14,826 bases of DNA from Rhodobacteraceae bacterium UBA1943 (GTDB taxonomy: Bacteria; Pseudomonadota; Alphaproteobacteria; Rhodobacterales; Rhodobacteraceae). Of this stretch, positions 6,445 through 13,451 are shown one piece after another. The stretch is from assembly GCA_002336845.1 (NCBI GenBank), contig DDEX01000069.1, positions 21,981 through 36,806 on the forward strand, in the 5' to 3' direction. Under the pieces are notes generated by a model, which saw only the letters and a list, made by a program, of their open reading frames with translations, had not been told where the DNA came from and searched no databases. A program made the position numbers and the translations under genes. How positions within the stretch are numbered: position 1 is the first letter of the stretch; each line of letters opens with the position of its first letter.

Positions 6445-7242
6445 TCAATGTGCGGGCGGCATCGCGGCGTCGATCACGCCACGCCCGCCGTCAACTTCGA
6501 TCACCTGCCCGGTAACGAAGGAAGCCGCATCAGAGGCGAGGTATTGCACCGTCTCGACCACCTCTGAGGCGGGGGCGATGCGGCCAAGGGGTGTTGCCGC
6601 CACGATCGTCTCGCGCCAGGCCGGGTCTTCCTTGAGCGAGGCCTGAAGGCTGGCTGACATGACCGAACCGACCGAGACCGCATTCACCCTTATCCGGTGC
6701 GGGGCCAGCGCCATGGCCATCGAGCGGGTCATCTGCTCCACCGCCGCGCAGGCGATGGAATAGCCCATCATGTTGGCTTGCGTCCTCTTGGCAGCGATGG
6801 AGGACAGGTTGACGATTACACCCGCCGGGCCCTCTGCCGGGGCCAGCGCGATCATCCGCTTTGCGGTCATCTGCGACATGCGCAGGCCGGTCATAAGGTT
6901 TTGCTGGATCATCTCGTCCACGCAATCCTCGCCGGGTTTCAACGGGTTGGCCAGCGTCACCTTGCGGGAGGCGTTGACCAGAATGTCCACCCGGTCAAAG
7001 GCGTCGATCGTGGCCGACAACAGATTGGCGATGGTCAGTTTCTCGCGCAGATCGCCCGCGAACAGGCGCACGGCGCCTTCGCTGCGGGCCTCGGCGCCGA
7101 TTTCGGCCTCCAGACGATCTTCGTCCATGTCGGCGAACATCACCCGCGCGCCCCGGTCAAGGAAATGACGGGCGATGGCAAGGCCGATGCCATTGGCCGA
7201 TCCGGTGACGATGGCGGTCTTGCCGTCGATGGAGAAGGACAT
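6445..7242 (-). CDS. Short-chain dehydrogenase/reductase family protein lacking the catalytic lysine
   Basis: A 265-residue Rossmann-fold protein of classical SDR length. The cofactor loop is TGSANGIG (13-20). Asp38 at the end of strand 2 (VMFAD) favours NAD(H). NNAG is altered to LVNAS (88-92). NLSSIA supplies Ser148, and Tyr161 sits in GYSIAC. The residue four after Tyr, normally the catalytic Lys, is Cys165 (codon at 6748-6750). The C-terminal part has IRVNAVSVGSVMSASLQ and the usual SDR ending FVTGQVIEVDGG. The start at 7242 has TGAGG upstream. It begins seven bases after the methyltransferase stop and is last in the clpS operon. The fold is certain. Oxidoreductase activity is doubtful with the lysine gone, and the substrate is unknown. 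Confidence 0.9.
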   Translation of the reverse strand: MSFSIDGKTAIVTGSANGIGLAIARHFLDRGARVMFADMDEDRLEAEIGAEARSEGAVRLFAGDLREKLTIANLLSATIDAFDRVDILVNASRKVTLANPLKPGEDCVDEMIQQNLMTGLRMSQMTAKRMIALAPAEGPAGVIVNLSSIAAKRTQANMMGYSIACAAVEQMTRSMAMALAPHRIRVNAVSVGSVMSASLQASLKEDPAWRETIVAATPLGRIAPASEVVETVQYLASDAASFVTGQVIEVDGGRGVIDAAMPPAH

Positions 7243-7249
7243 GGAAACC

Positions 7250-8230
7250 TCAGCGGCTGCGGATGGGAAGGGCGGCGCGGGTCAGGCGGAAGCTGGCATC
7301 GCCGCCAATCTCCTCGACCTGCTTGAACAGCGTGGTCAGGGTGCGATCATAGGGCAGGTGGCGGTTGGCGACCAGCCAGAGCGTGCCCGAAGGGGCAAGG
7401 TAGCGGTGCGCGGTGCGGATGAAGGCGATGCCAAGGTCCGGCTCTGCCTCGCGGCCCGTGTGGAAGGGCGGGTTCATCACCACGGCATCCCACATGTGTT
7501 TCGGCTTGAAGCTGGTGGCATCGGCCCAGTGAAAGGTGGCACGCGGATCGGGTGCATTCTGGCGGGCGCAGTCCAGCGCCTCGGCCTCGGCCTCGACCAG
7601 ATCAAGGTGTTGCACGCCGGGGCGCGACAGCACGGCTCGTGACAGATAGCCCCAGCCCGCGCCAAGGTCGGCCACATGGGCGGGTAGCCGATCAGGCAGG
7701 GCGGCGGCCAGCAGCGCCGACCCCCGGTCAGGCCCGTCGGCGGAAAAGCAGAAGGGCAGGGTGACGAAACCGCCCTCAACCTCTCGGGGGGCGGCGGCCC
7801 AACCGGCGGGGGCAGGGGCTGCGGTCAGGCAGGCCGCCTTGCCATGGGCTTTGGACAGGCTTTCGCCCATGGTAAAACCCGCCTCGCGGCAGGCCTTGAT
7901 GGCGGTGTCGATGCCGTCGGTCTTTTGCCCATCCAGCAGCACCGGAGCACCGGGCGGCAGGGCTGTCATCGCCTGATGGATCAGCGCCAGCGCCGCCGCC
8001 TTGGCGCGCGGCAGGCAGATCACCGCACTGCCAAAGGGGCCGCCAGTGGCTCGGTATCCCCTGGCGGCGAAATGGTCATGATCGGGGCGAAAGCCGGTCT
8101 GAACCACCACCCGATCCTGCGGCAGGGCGGACAGATCGTCGCCCATGCGCGGACGCAGCACCAGAATATCGCCCGCGGGCGGGGCAAAGGCGCCCTGATC
8201 CAGGGCCATCTCAAGTCGGGCGGAACGCAT
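7250..8230 (-). CDS. RsmC/RlmG-like rRNA (guanine-N2)-methyltransferase
   Basis: Class I SAM-dependent methyltransferase, 326 residues, with the two-domain layout of RsmC (m2G1207 of 16S) and RlmG (m2G1835 of 23S). A degenerate N-terminal methyltransferase-like half includes GQKTDGID (101-108) and KAHGK (127-131). The active C-terminal half has motif I DLGAGWGY (188-195), the acidic LVEAE (211-215) and motif IV NPPF (253-256), which is characteristic of N-methylation of guanine or adenine amino groups. The ATG at 8230 follows the clpS stop by 30 bases, with no clear Shine-Dalgarno. The opening residues match the family's short N-terminal extension. Which rRNA position it modifies cannot be settled from sequence. 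Confidence 0.88.
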   Translation of the reverse strand: MRSARLEMALDQGAFAPPAGDILVLRPRMGDDLSALPQDRVVVQTGFRPDHDHFAARGYRATGGPFGSAVICLPRAKAAALALIHQAMTALPPGAPVLLDGQKTDGIDTAIKACREAGFTMGESLSKAHGKAACLTAAPAPAGWAAAPREVEGGFVTLPFCFSADGPDRGSALLAAALPDRLPAHVADLGAGWGYLSRAVLSRPGVQHLDLVEAEAEALDCARQNAPDPRATFHWADATSFKPKHMWDAVVMNPPFHTGREAEPDLGIAFIRTAHRYLAPSGTLWLVANRHLPYDRTLTTLFKQVEEIGGDASFRLTRAALPIRSR

Positions 8231-8260
8231 CGGCAGATCGTGGGGCAGGCCGGGCGCGGC

Positions 8261-8584
8261 CTATTCCTTTTCCATGGTGCATTGCAGCGGGTGCTGGTGG
8301 CGGCGCGCGAAATCCATCACCTGCGCGACCTTGGTCTCGGCGATCTCATACGAGAACACACCCACCACGGCGAGGCCCTTCTTGTGGACCGTCAGCATGA
8401 TCTCGAAACTTTGCGCATGGGAAAGGCCGAAGAACCGTTCCAGCACATGAACCACGAACTCCATCGGCGTATAGTCGTCGTTCAGAAGCATGACCTTGTA
8501 CAGCGGCGGACGCTGGGTCTTCGGCTTGGTCTTGGTCAGCACAGAGGCGTCGCCGCCGGGGCCACCGGGGGTTTTGTCGGTCAT
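8261..8584 (-). CDS. clpS: ATP-dependent Clp protease adaptor ClpS
   Basis: N-recognin that binds destabilising N-terminal residues (Leu, Phe, Tyr, Trp) and delivers substrates to ClpAP. The 107-residue product has a flexible N-terminal tail to about residue 27. Then come YKVMLLNDDYTPMEFVV with Asn35, Asp36 and Asp37, which hold the substrate alpha-amino group, and His67 in TVHKKG. It ends in the conserved ETKVAQVMDFARRHQHPLQC segment and MEKE. The length is normal. It heads a minus-strand operon with the methyltransferase and SDR. clpA is not adjacent. The 132-base gap to the divergent HAD gene must hold both promoters. A TATATT on the minus strand (8651-8656) is a weak -10 candidate without a good -35. 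Confidence 0.96.
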   Translation of the reverse strand: MTDKTPGGPGGDASVLTKTKPKTQRPPLYKVMLLNDDYTPMEFVVHVLERFFGLSHAQSFEIMLTVHKKGLAVVGVFSYEIAETKVAQVMDFARRHQHPLQCTMEKE

Positions 8585-8716
8585 GACGGGGGCGCGAAAG
8601 GGCAAGGCAGCCTCGGACTGAAGGATTCGGCGGGATGGGGTTCTGGCGACAATATAGCAATTTTCCGGCTTGCGAAAAGGGTCTGGCCGGGCAAACCCTG
8701 CGCCGAGGGGGAAACA

Positions 8717-9424
8717 ATGCTGACAACTATCGGATTCGATGCCGACGACACATTGTGGCAGAACGAGACCTTCTTTCGCCTGACGCAGGAACGGTTGACC
8801 AACCTTCTGGCCGGTCATGCCGCGCCGGACCACCTGCATGACCGGCTGCTGGCTGCGGAACGGCGCAATCTGGATCGCTATGGTTTTGGCGTGAAGGGCT
8901 TTACCCTGTCGATGATCGAAACCGCGATCGAGGTGACCGAGGGCCGGGTGCCCGCGACGGTCATTGGCGAGATTCTTGCGGCAGGGCGCGAGATGCTGGC
9001 CCATCCGGTCGAACTGTTGCCCCATGCGCGGGCGGCGGTGACGGCGCTGGCGGCTGACTACCGCGTGATCCTGATCACCAAGGGCGACCTGATGGATCAA
9101 GAGCGCAAGGTGGCCCAATCGGGTCTGGGCGATCTGTTTCAGGCGGTGGAAATCGTGTCGGACAAGACGCCCGCCGTCTATCAGACGATCTTTGCCCGCC
9201 ACGGCACTGGGGCCGATCAGGGGATGATGGTCGGCAACTCGCTGAAATCCGATGTCCTGCCCATGATTTCGGCAGGCGGCTGGGGTGTCCATGTGCCCCA
9301 CGGCCTGACATGGGCGCTGGAATCCGCCGATCCACCATCGGGCGAGCGCCGGTTTCATGTGCTGGAAAACCTGTCTGGCCTGGCCGATTTGGTGGGCCGG
9401 GTGGCTGCAGGCCACTATATCTAG
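8717..9424 (+). CDS. HAD-superfamily phosphatase
   Basis: A cytoplasmic haloacid-dehalogenase-type hydrolase of 235 residues. Motif I is FDADDTLW, with nucleophile Asp8 and acid/base Asp10. Motif II is LITKGD with Thr121. Motif III is VSDKTP with Lys150. Motif IV is GNSLKSDV with Asp179. A helical cap of type C1 occupies about residues 16-95. The four motifs are intact, so a small-molecule phosphatase is expected; the substrate is unknown, and YjjG-like nucleotidases are the nearest well-known analogues by layout. The ATG at 8717 has GAGGGGG seven bases upstream. It diverges from clpS and is followed by an intrinsic terminator at 9462-9486, so it is probably its own transcription unit. Confidence 0.9.
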   Translation: MLTTIGFDADDTLWQNETFFRLTQERLTNLLAGHAAPDHLHDRLLAAERRNLDRYGFGVKGFTLSMIETAIEVTEGRVPATVIGEILAAGREMLAHPVELLPHARAAVTALAADYRVILITKGDLMDQERKVAQSGLGDLFQAVEIVSDKTPAVYQTIFARHGTGADQGMMVGNSLKSDVLPMISAGGWGVHVPHGLTWALESADPPSGERRFHVLENLSGLADLVGRVAAGHYI

Positions 9425-9461
9425 TCGTTTTCCGTGGCCGCAATGCGTTAGGATCAATCGC

Positions 9462-9486
9462 AAACCCTTTGAAACAAAGGGGTTTT
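9462..9486 (+). terminator. Intrinsic terminator after the HAD gene
   Basis: AAACCCTTTG (9462-9471), loop AAA, then CAAAGGGGTTTT (9475-9486): ten pairs with one bulged G, ending in a short T-run. It starts 38 bases after the HAD stop codon and separates that gene from the carboxypeptidase. Confidence 0.7.
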
Positions 9487-9521
9487 CTGGCAATTTTCCC
9501 TGTGCTACCTTGGGCCAAATA

Positions 9522-9548
9522 ATGCGCATTCGCACGAACGGATGCGCG
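9522..9548 (+). promoter_or_regulatory. Dyad upstream of the D-Ala-D-Ala carboxypeptidase
   Basis: GCGCATTCG (9524-9532) pairs with CGGATGCGC (9539-9547) at eight of nine positions around CACGAA, ending 17 bases before the ATG. The self-complementary ATGCGCAT sits at its left end. An AATAAT directly before it (9518-9523) could be a -10 element, which would place the dyad at the transcript start or leader. The matching -35 is poor. Confidence 0.35.
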
Positions 9549-9564
9549 AGACGAGGCAGAGCAG

Positions 9565-11220
9565 ATGATCACCAAGGTGACCTCCTGGCTGGGGCAGTTC
9601 ATGCGGCACTTCATGGTCCTTGCGGCTATGACGTTCATTGCCGCATGTGCAGGCCCGCAGGAAACTGGCGCGGCCCCCTATGCGGCCTATGTCATGGATG
9701 CCCGCACGGGCGAAACGCTGTATTCGGAAAATGCCGATACGCGGCTGCATCCGGCTTCGCTGACCAAGATGATGACGCTGTACATCACCTTTCAGGAGAT
9801 CGAGGCGGGCCGCCTGTCTTTGGACAGCATGGTCACGGTGTCGAAGAATGCTGCGGCGCAGCCGCCCTCTCGCCTTGGGCTGAAGGCGGGGCAGAAGATT
9901 CAGGTGCGCTATCTGATCCGCGCTGCAGCCGTGAAATCGGCCAATGACGCCGCAGCGGCGCTGGGCGATGCGATCGGCGGCGACAAGGACAAGTTTGCCG
10001 CCCGCATGACCCGCACGGCCAAAAAGCTGGGTATGGCCAATTCTACCTTCAAGAACGCCAACGGCCTGACGGCGCCGGGCCACCTGTCCACCGCGCATGA
10101 CATGGCGATTCTGGGCCGGCACCTGTTTTACGACTTCCCGCAGTATTACAACATTTTCTCGCGCCGCTCGACCGATGCGGGGCTGGCGACGGTGCAGAAC
10201 ACCAACCGCCGCTTTCTGGATAAATATCCGGGCGCCGATGGCATCAAGACCGGCTTTACCGTGCCTGCGGGGTTCAACCTGACGGCTTCGGCCGAACGCA
10301 ATGGCGTGCGGATCATCGCGACCGTGTTCGGCGGCACCTCGACCGACATGCGCAACGCCAAGATGGCTGATCTGCTGGACCTTGGTTTTGCCAAGGCCAA
10401 GCGCAATGTGACGGTGCAACCGCCGGTTCCGGCCCGCCCCGCGGATGAGGAGCTTGTGGCATCGAATGCGCCGCTGGTCGCCGATGACGTGGACGAAGAC
10501 CTGCCCGAGGTCGAGGGCGGCGCGGGCAAGACCCTGCGCGTCGTCATGGCCCCGGCAGCCTCGCAGCGCCCGAAGGCGCGGCCAGACCACGAAACGGCTG
10601 CCGCGGCGGGCGAACAGGTGGATGCCATCGCGGATTCGATTGCCAGCGCCGTGGCCGAGGCGACCGCCCCGCCGCCCGACCCGGACACGCTGGATGGCCA
10701 GGCCCTTGCCGTGGCTGCGGCGCAACCCGTGGAACCGGCCCAGCCGCTGGAGCAGGTGCTGGCCGATGTCGCCGGGGTTGAACCTGTCGCCGCGGCAGAG
10801 GCGCCCGCCCCGCTGCGGGTGACGGCCCAGACCGAAGTGGCGCCGGTTGCCCTGATGGAAACCTCGGTCCGCCCGGCCAAACGCCGCGCGCCGATCTATG
10901 ACGATCCCGCGCCGCAAGAGCAGCTTGTGGCAGCCGAGGCGCCAAGCCAGCAAGAGGTGGTGACGCAGGTGTCCACCTCTGGCGGGCGGCACTGGGGTAT
11001 CAACGTGGGCCGTTACAACAGTTGGGCCCAGGCTGACCGGGTGCTGATGAAGACGCAGTTGTCCGAAGGGGAAACCCTGGGCCAGAGCTTGCGCAAGATC
11101 GTGCAGAAGTCGGGCGGGTTCGACGCGAATTTCCTGGGCCTTGGCCAGCAAGAGGCCGAGCGCGCCTGCCTGCGGCTGCAAGCCAAGGGGATGGAGTGCT
11201 TTACCCTGGGGCCGGGTTGA
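9565..11220 (+). CDS. D-alanyl-D-alanine carboxypeptidase (S11) with SPOR domain
   Basis: Periplasmic penicillin-binding protein that removes the terminal D-Ala from peptidoglycan pentapeptides. The 551-residue product has an N-terminal export signal (residues 13-28) ending FIAAC-A, which fits a lipobox with Cys28. The S11 catalytic domain (about 38-290) has SxxK as S65-L-T-K68, SxN as S125-A-N127 and KTG at 228-230. A long Ala/Pro/Glu-rich linker spans about 295-470. The SPOR-like domain starts at WGINVGRYNSW (477) and runs to the end; SPOR domains bind denuded septal glycan and target the division site. The usual PBP5 C-terminal domain and amphipathic anchor are absent. ATG 9565 has GAGG eight bases upstream; ATG 9601 is an alternative. 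Its stop overlaps the next start. Confidence 0.94.
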   Translation: MITKVTSWLGQFMRHFMVLAAMTFIAACAGPQETGAAPYAAYVMDARTGETLYSENADTRLHPASLTKMMTLYITFQEIEAGRLSLDSMVTVSKNAAAQPPSRLGLKAGQKIQVRYLIRAAAVKSANDAAAALGDAIGGDKDKFAARMTRTAKKLGMANSTFKNANGLTAPGHLSTAHDMAILGRHLFYDFPQYYNIFSRRSTDAGLATVQNTNRRFLDKYPGADGIKTGFTVPAGFNLTASAERNGVRIIATVFGGTSTDMRNAKMADLLDLGFAKAKRNVTVQPPVPARPADEELVASNAPLVADDVDEDLPEVEGGAGKTLRVVMAPAASQRPKARPDHETAAAAGEQVDAIADSIASAVAEATAPPPDPDTLDGQALAVAAAQPVEPAQPLEQVLADVAGVEPVAAAEAPAPLRVTAQTEVAPVALMETSVRPAKRRAPIYDDPAPQEQLVAAEAPSQQEVVTQVSTSGGRHWGINVGRYNSWAQADRVLMKTQLSEGETLGQSLRKIVQKSGGFDANFLGLGQQEAERACLRLQAKGMECFTLGPG

Positions 11221-11897
11221 TGTTTGCCATCGCCCCGCCAGTGCAGCCCAGCGTGGCGATTGCGGGGTCTGATGAGCGGTTCCCGGTGCGTCGCATCTTT
11301 TGCGTGGGCCGCAACTATGCCGAACACAGCCGCGAGATGGGGGGCAACCCCGACCGCGAGCCACCGTTCTTCTTCACCAAGCCCGCTGATACGGTGGTCG
11401 ATAGCGGTGCCCGCATACCCTATCCGCCCGCCACATCCGACCTGCATCATGAGGCTGAACTGGTGGTGGCGCTGGGCAAGGGCGGCAGCTTTGTAAGTGA
11501 AGCCGAGGCGCTGGCCCTGGTCTGGGGCTATGCTGCGGGTAACGACCTGACCCGCCGCGATTTGCAGGCCGAGGCCAAGGCGGCGCGGCGGCCATGGGAC
11601 ATGGCCAAGGGTTTCGACAATTCCGCCGTCGTCGGGCCGCTGACCCGCGCCGAGGGGCGGGAATGGGCGGGGCGTATCCGTTGTCTTGTGGGCGATGAGG
11701 TCCGGCAGGACGGGCAGTTGGCCGACATGATCTGGCCTGTGGCCGGGGTGATCGCCTATCTGTCGCGGCTGGTCATGCTTCAGCCCGGAGACCTGATCTT
11801 TACCGGCACGCCTGCGGGCGTGGGGCCGATTGTGCGGGGCGAGACCTGCGTGGTTGAAATCGACGGGCTGGAACCGGCGGCGGTGACGCTGGTTTGA
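11220..11897 (+). CDS. Fumarylacetoacetate hydrolase family protein
   Basis: FAH-superfamily C-C hydrolase or decarboxylase, 225 residues, single-domain form as in fumarylpyruvate hydrolase and YcgM. Visible signatures are FCVGRNYAEHSREMG (27-41), PFFFTKPADTVV (49-60), the metal-binding HHEAELVVALG with Glu78 and Glu80, and GYAAGNDLTRRDLQ with Asp109. Further on come KGFDNSAVVGP and TGTPAGVGP. Such enzymes act on acylpyruvates from aromatic breakdown or as oxaloacetate decarboxylases; the substrate cannot be fixed here. The ATG shares its A with the TGA of the carboxypeptidase (TGATG), so translation is probably coupled although the functions look unrelated. A GTG at 11196 is possible but less likely. 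The hairpin at 11907-11929 follows. Confidence 0.92.
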   Translation: MFAIAPPVQPSVAIAGSDERFPVRRIFCVGRNYAEHSREMGGNPDREPPFFFTKPADTVVDSGARIPYPPATSDLHHEAELVVALGKGGSFVSEAEALALVWGYAAGNDLTRRDLQAEAKAARRPWDMAKGFDNSAVVGPLTRAEGREWAGRIRCLVGDEVRQDGQLADMIWPVAGVIAYLSRLVMLQPGDLIFTGTPAGVGPIVRGETCVVEIDGLEPAAVTLV

Positions 11898-11906
11898 CCC
11901 AAAGCA

Positions 11907-11929
11907 GCGGGGGGGTTCAGACCCCCCGC
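11907..11929. terminator. GC-run hairpin between convergent genes
   Basis: GCGGGGGG (11907-11914) pairs perfectly with CCCCCCGC (11922-11929) around a seven-base loop. It starts nine bases after the FAH-family stop and lies between converging genes. The tail (CCCCCCGTGGGATATTTGGAGAAG, starting at 11931 and described in two parts: C-run to 11936, then GTGGGATATTTGGAG) resembles a motif I associate with gene ends in Rhodobacterales. There is no T-run. Confidence 0.55.
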
Positions 11930-11961
11930 ACCCCCCGTGGGATATTTGGAGAAGGGGAAAT

Positions 11962-13011
11962 TCAGGTTTGGGCTTCTTTGGCCCGGTTCAGAAAGCCCGC
12001 CAGGGCGCGGCTGGTGGTGGCGGTAGTGCCGGGGCGGGGCAGGGCTGTGAAGGGCATCGGGCGGCAGGCCTCCATCGCGGCGATGCCGACGCGGGTGGTC
12101 AGGGCACCGTTCACGACCCCTTCGCCGAACCGGCGCGACAGGCGGCCGAGAACGCCGCCAGACGCATAGCCGCCGATCAGGTCATCGGCCAAAGAGATGG
12201 CTCCCGCACCCAAGAGGGCGGTGAACACCCGGCGCATCAGGCGCAGGTTGCCAAGGGTCGAGGAGCGCCCGCCGTAGATTTCCGACAGGCGGCGGATCAT
12301 TCTCAGATTGGAATAAAGGGCGGTTGCGACATCGGCCAGCGCCATTGGCACAAGGGCGGTGACAGTGGCGACCTGTCGTGCCGCGCCTTCGACTTCGGCA
12401 AGTGCGGCACGGTCAAGGGGCGCCATCAGCTCGGTTTCGGTCAGGTTCAGAAGGGCATCGGCGTCCATCATCTCGCCCTCGCGCTCTGCCAGACGGGCCA
12501 GGCCCCAGCTTTGGTCGGGGCGGGAGGCGTAAAGGGATTTGAGGTCGGCGGTGATCTGGCGGGCGGCTTTGACGTCGCCCTTCACATGCGCCTCGGCAGC
12601 ACGCTGCCGCAGGCGGTCAATACGGGCCATGCGGAAGGTGGCGGCAAGCTCGCGCAGGGCGAGCAGGCTCAGCGCGAGGATCGCAAGACCGACAAGGACT
12701 AAGGCGATCCAGCCGATGACGGAATTGGCTGTGAGCAGGCCGGTGACGAAATCATAGGCGGCGACCGACAGAACCAGCGAAAACAGCGCCGAAAAGACCC
12801 AAGCCGCAAAGCGGGTCAGCGGCGAGGCGCGGCGGGTGGCCAGCCGCGCAGCGACCAGCATGGCGCGGCCTTCGGGGTCTGGTGGTGCCTCGGCCAGACC
12901 GGGGTCGGCGGCGGGTTCGGTCTCGTCCAGCTCGACAAGCGCGGGGCGGGCGAGCCGGGGAAGTTCAGGGCCGCGAAGTTGAGGGCCGGGAATTTCGGAA
13001 TTGTCGGCCAT
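11962..13011 (-). CDS. ycjF: YcjF-like inner-membrane protein (TIGR01620/DUF697)
   Basis: The 349-residue product has a Pro/Glu-rich cytoplasmic N-terminus (1-60), two membrane spans (about 68-92 and 98-119), and a long helical soluble C-terminal region of the DUF697 type. That region includes LVPMALADVATALYSNLRMI and LGAGAISLADDLIGG, then GVVNGALTTRVGIAAMEACRPMPF, which is diagnostic of the family. It is normally encoded next to ycjX, as here. In E. coli the pair belongs to the phage-shock/heat-stress-associated ycjXF genes, and the biochemical role is not established. Its ATG (13011) shares a base with the TGA of the acetyltransferase gene, so it is translated as part of the ycjX unit. Confidence 0.9.
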   Translation of the reverse strand: MADNSEIPGPQLRGPELPRLARPALVELDETEPAADPGLAEAPPDPEGRAMLVAARLATRRASPLTRFAAWVFSALFSLVLSVAAYDFVTGLLTANSVIGWIALVLVGLAILALSLLALRELAATFRMARIDRLRQRAAEAHVKGDVKAARQITADLKSLYASRPDQSWGLARLAEREGEMMDADALLNLTETELMAPLDRAALAEVEGAARQVATVTALVPMALADVATALYSNLRMIRRLSEIYGGRSSTLGNLRLMRRVFTALLGAGAISLADDLIGGYASGGVLGRLSRRFGEGVVNGALTTRVGIAAMEACRPMPFTALPRPGTTATTSRALAGFLNRAKEAQT

Positions 13012-13451
13012 CAGGCGGCTCCGTTCCAGATCAGGCGGACATCGGGCAAGCCCTCGTCGTTGCTGCCATCGGTGGTTGCTGCCTCAGCAAAGCCCAGCGC
13101 AGACCAGAAGGCGCGGGCAGGCGAATTGGCCTGAAAAGTCCACAAGGTCAGCCGAGGCGCACCCTCTTTCGCCTCGGCCACCAGGGCGCGACCAAGGCCG
13201 TGGCGGCGGGCATGGGGGGCGACGTAAAGTGACAGGATCTCGTCGCCCGTGCGGTCGATGAAACCGGCGACGTGGCCATGAAGGCGGGCGATGCGCACCC
13301 CGCGAAGGGTGATGCGGCGACGCAGATGGGCAAGATTCTCGTCACGGCTGTGCAGCACGGGCATCCAGCCGGTCTCGCGCACCCAGTCGCCCAGAATGCG
13401 GGCGAGTGCGGGGGCATCGCCTGGCAGGGCGGGGGTGATCTCGGGGCGCAT
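13011..13451 (-). CDS. GNAT-family N-acetyltransferase
   Basis: Acetyl-CoA-dependent acyltransferase of 146 residues filling one GNAT domain. The N-terminal part (ITPALPGDAPALARILGDWV) is alpha 1. The central strands include VRIARLHGHVAGFIDR and EILSLYVAP. Motif A is RRHGLG (82-87), the acetyl-CoA pyrophosphate loop, followed by RALVAEAKE. The C-terminal motif NSPARAFWSALGF is typical of the fold. The acceptor is unknown; small metabolites or protein N-termini or lysines are all possible. The ATG at 13451 shares its A with the ycjX TGA, and its own TGA overlaps the ycjF ATG. It is therefore coupled on both sides. A GTG one codon earlier is the only alternative start. Confidence 0.9.
   Translation of the reverse strand: MRPEITPALPGDAPALARILGDWVRETGWMPVLHSRDENLAHLRRRITLRGVRIARLHGHVAGFIDRTGDEILSLYVAPHARRHGLGRALVAEAKEGAPRLTLWTFQANSPARAFWSALGFAEAATTDGSNDEGLPDVRLIWNGAA

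Noticed and set aside
5681..6448. Long open frame of 255 codons on the minus strand
   Set aside because: It is antisense to the clear lipoprotein gene, has a Pro/Arg-rich composition typical of shadow frames in GC-rich DNA, and runs through the hairpin region.
9505..11364. Minus-strand open frame of 619 codons
   Set aside because: It is the antisense shadow of the carboxypeptidase, whose SxxK, SxN and KTG motifs are all intact on the plus strand.
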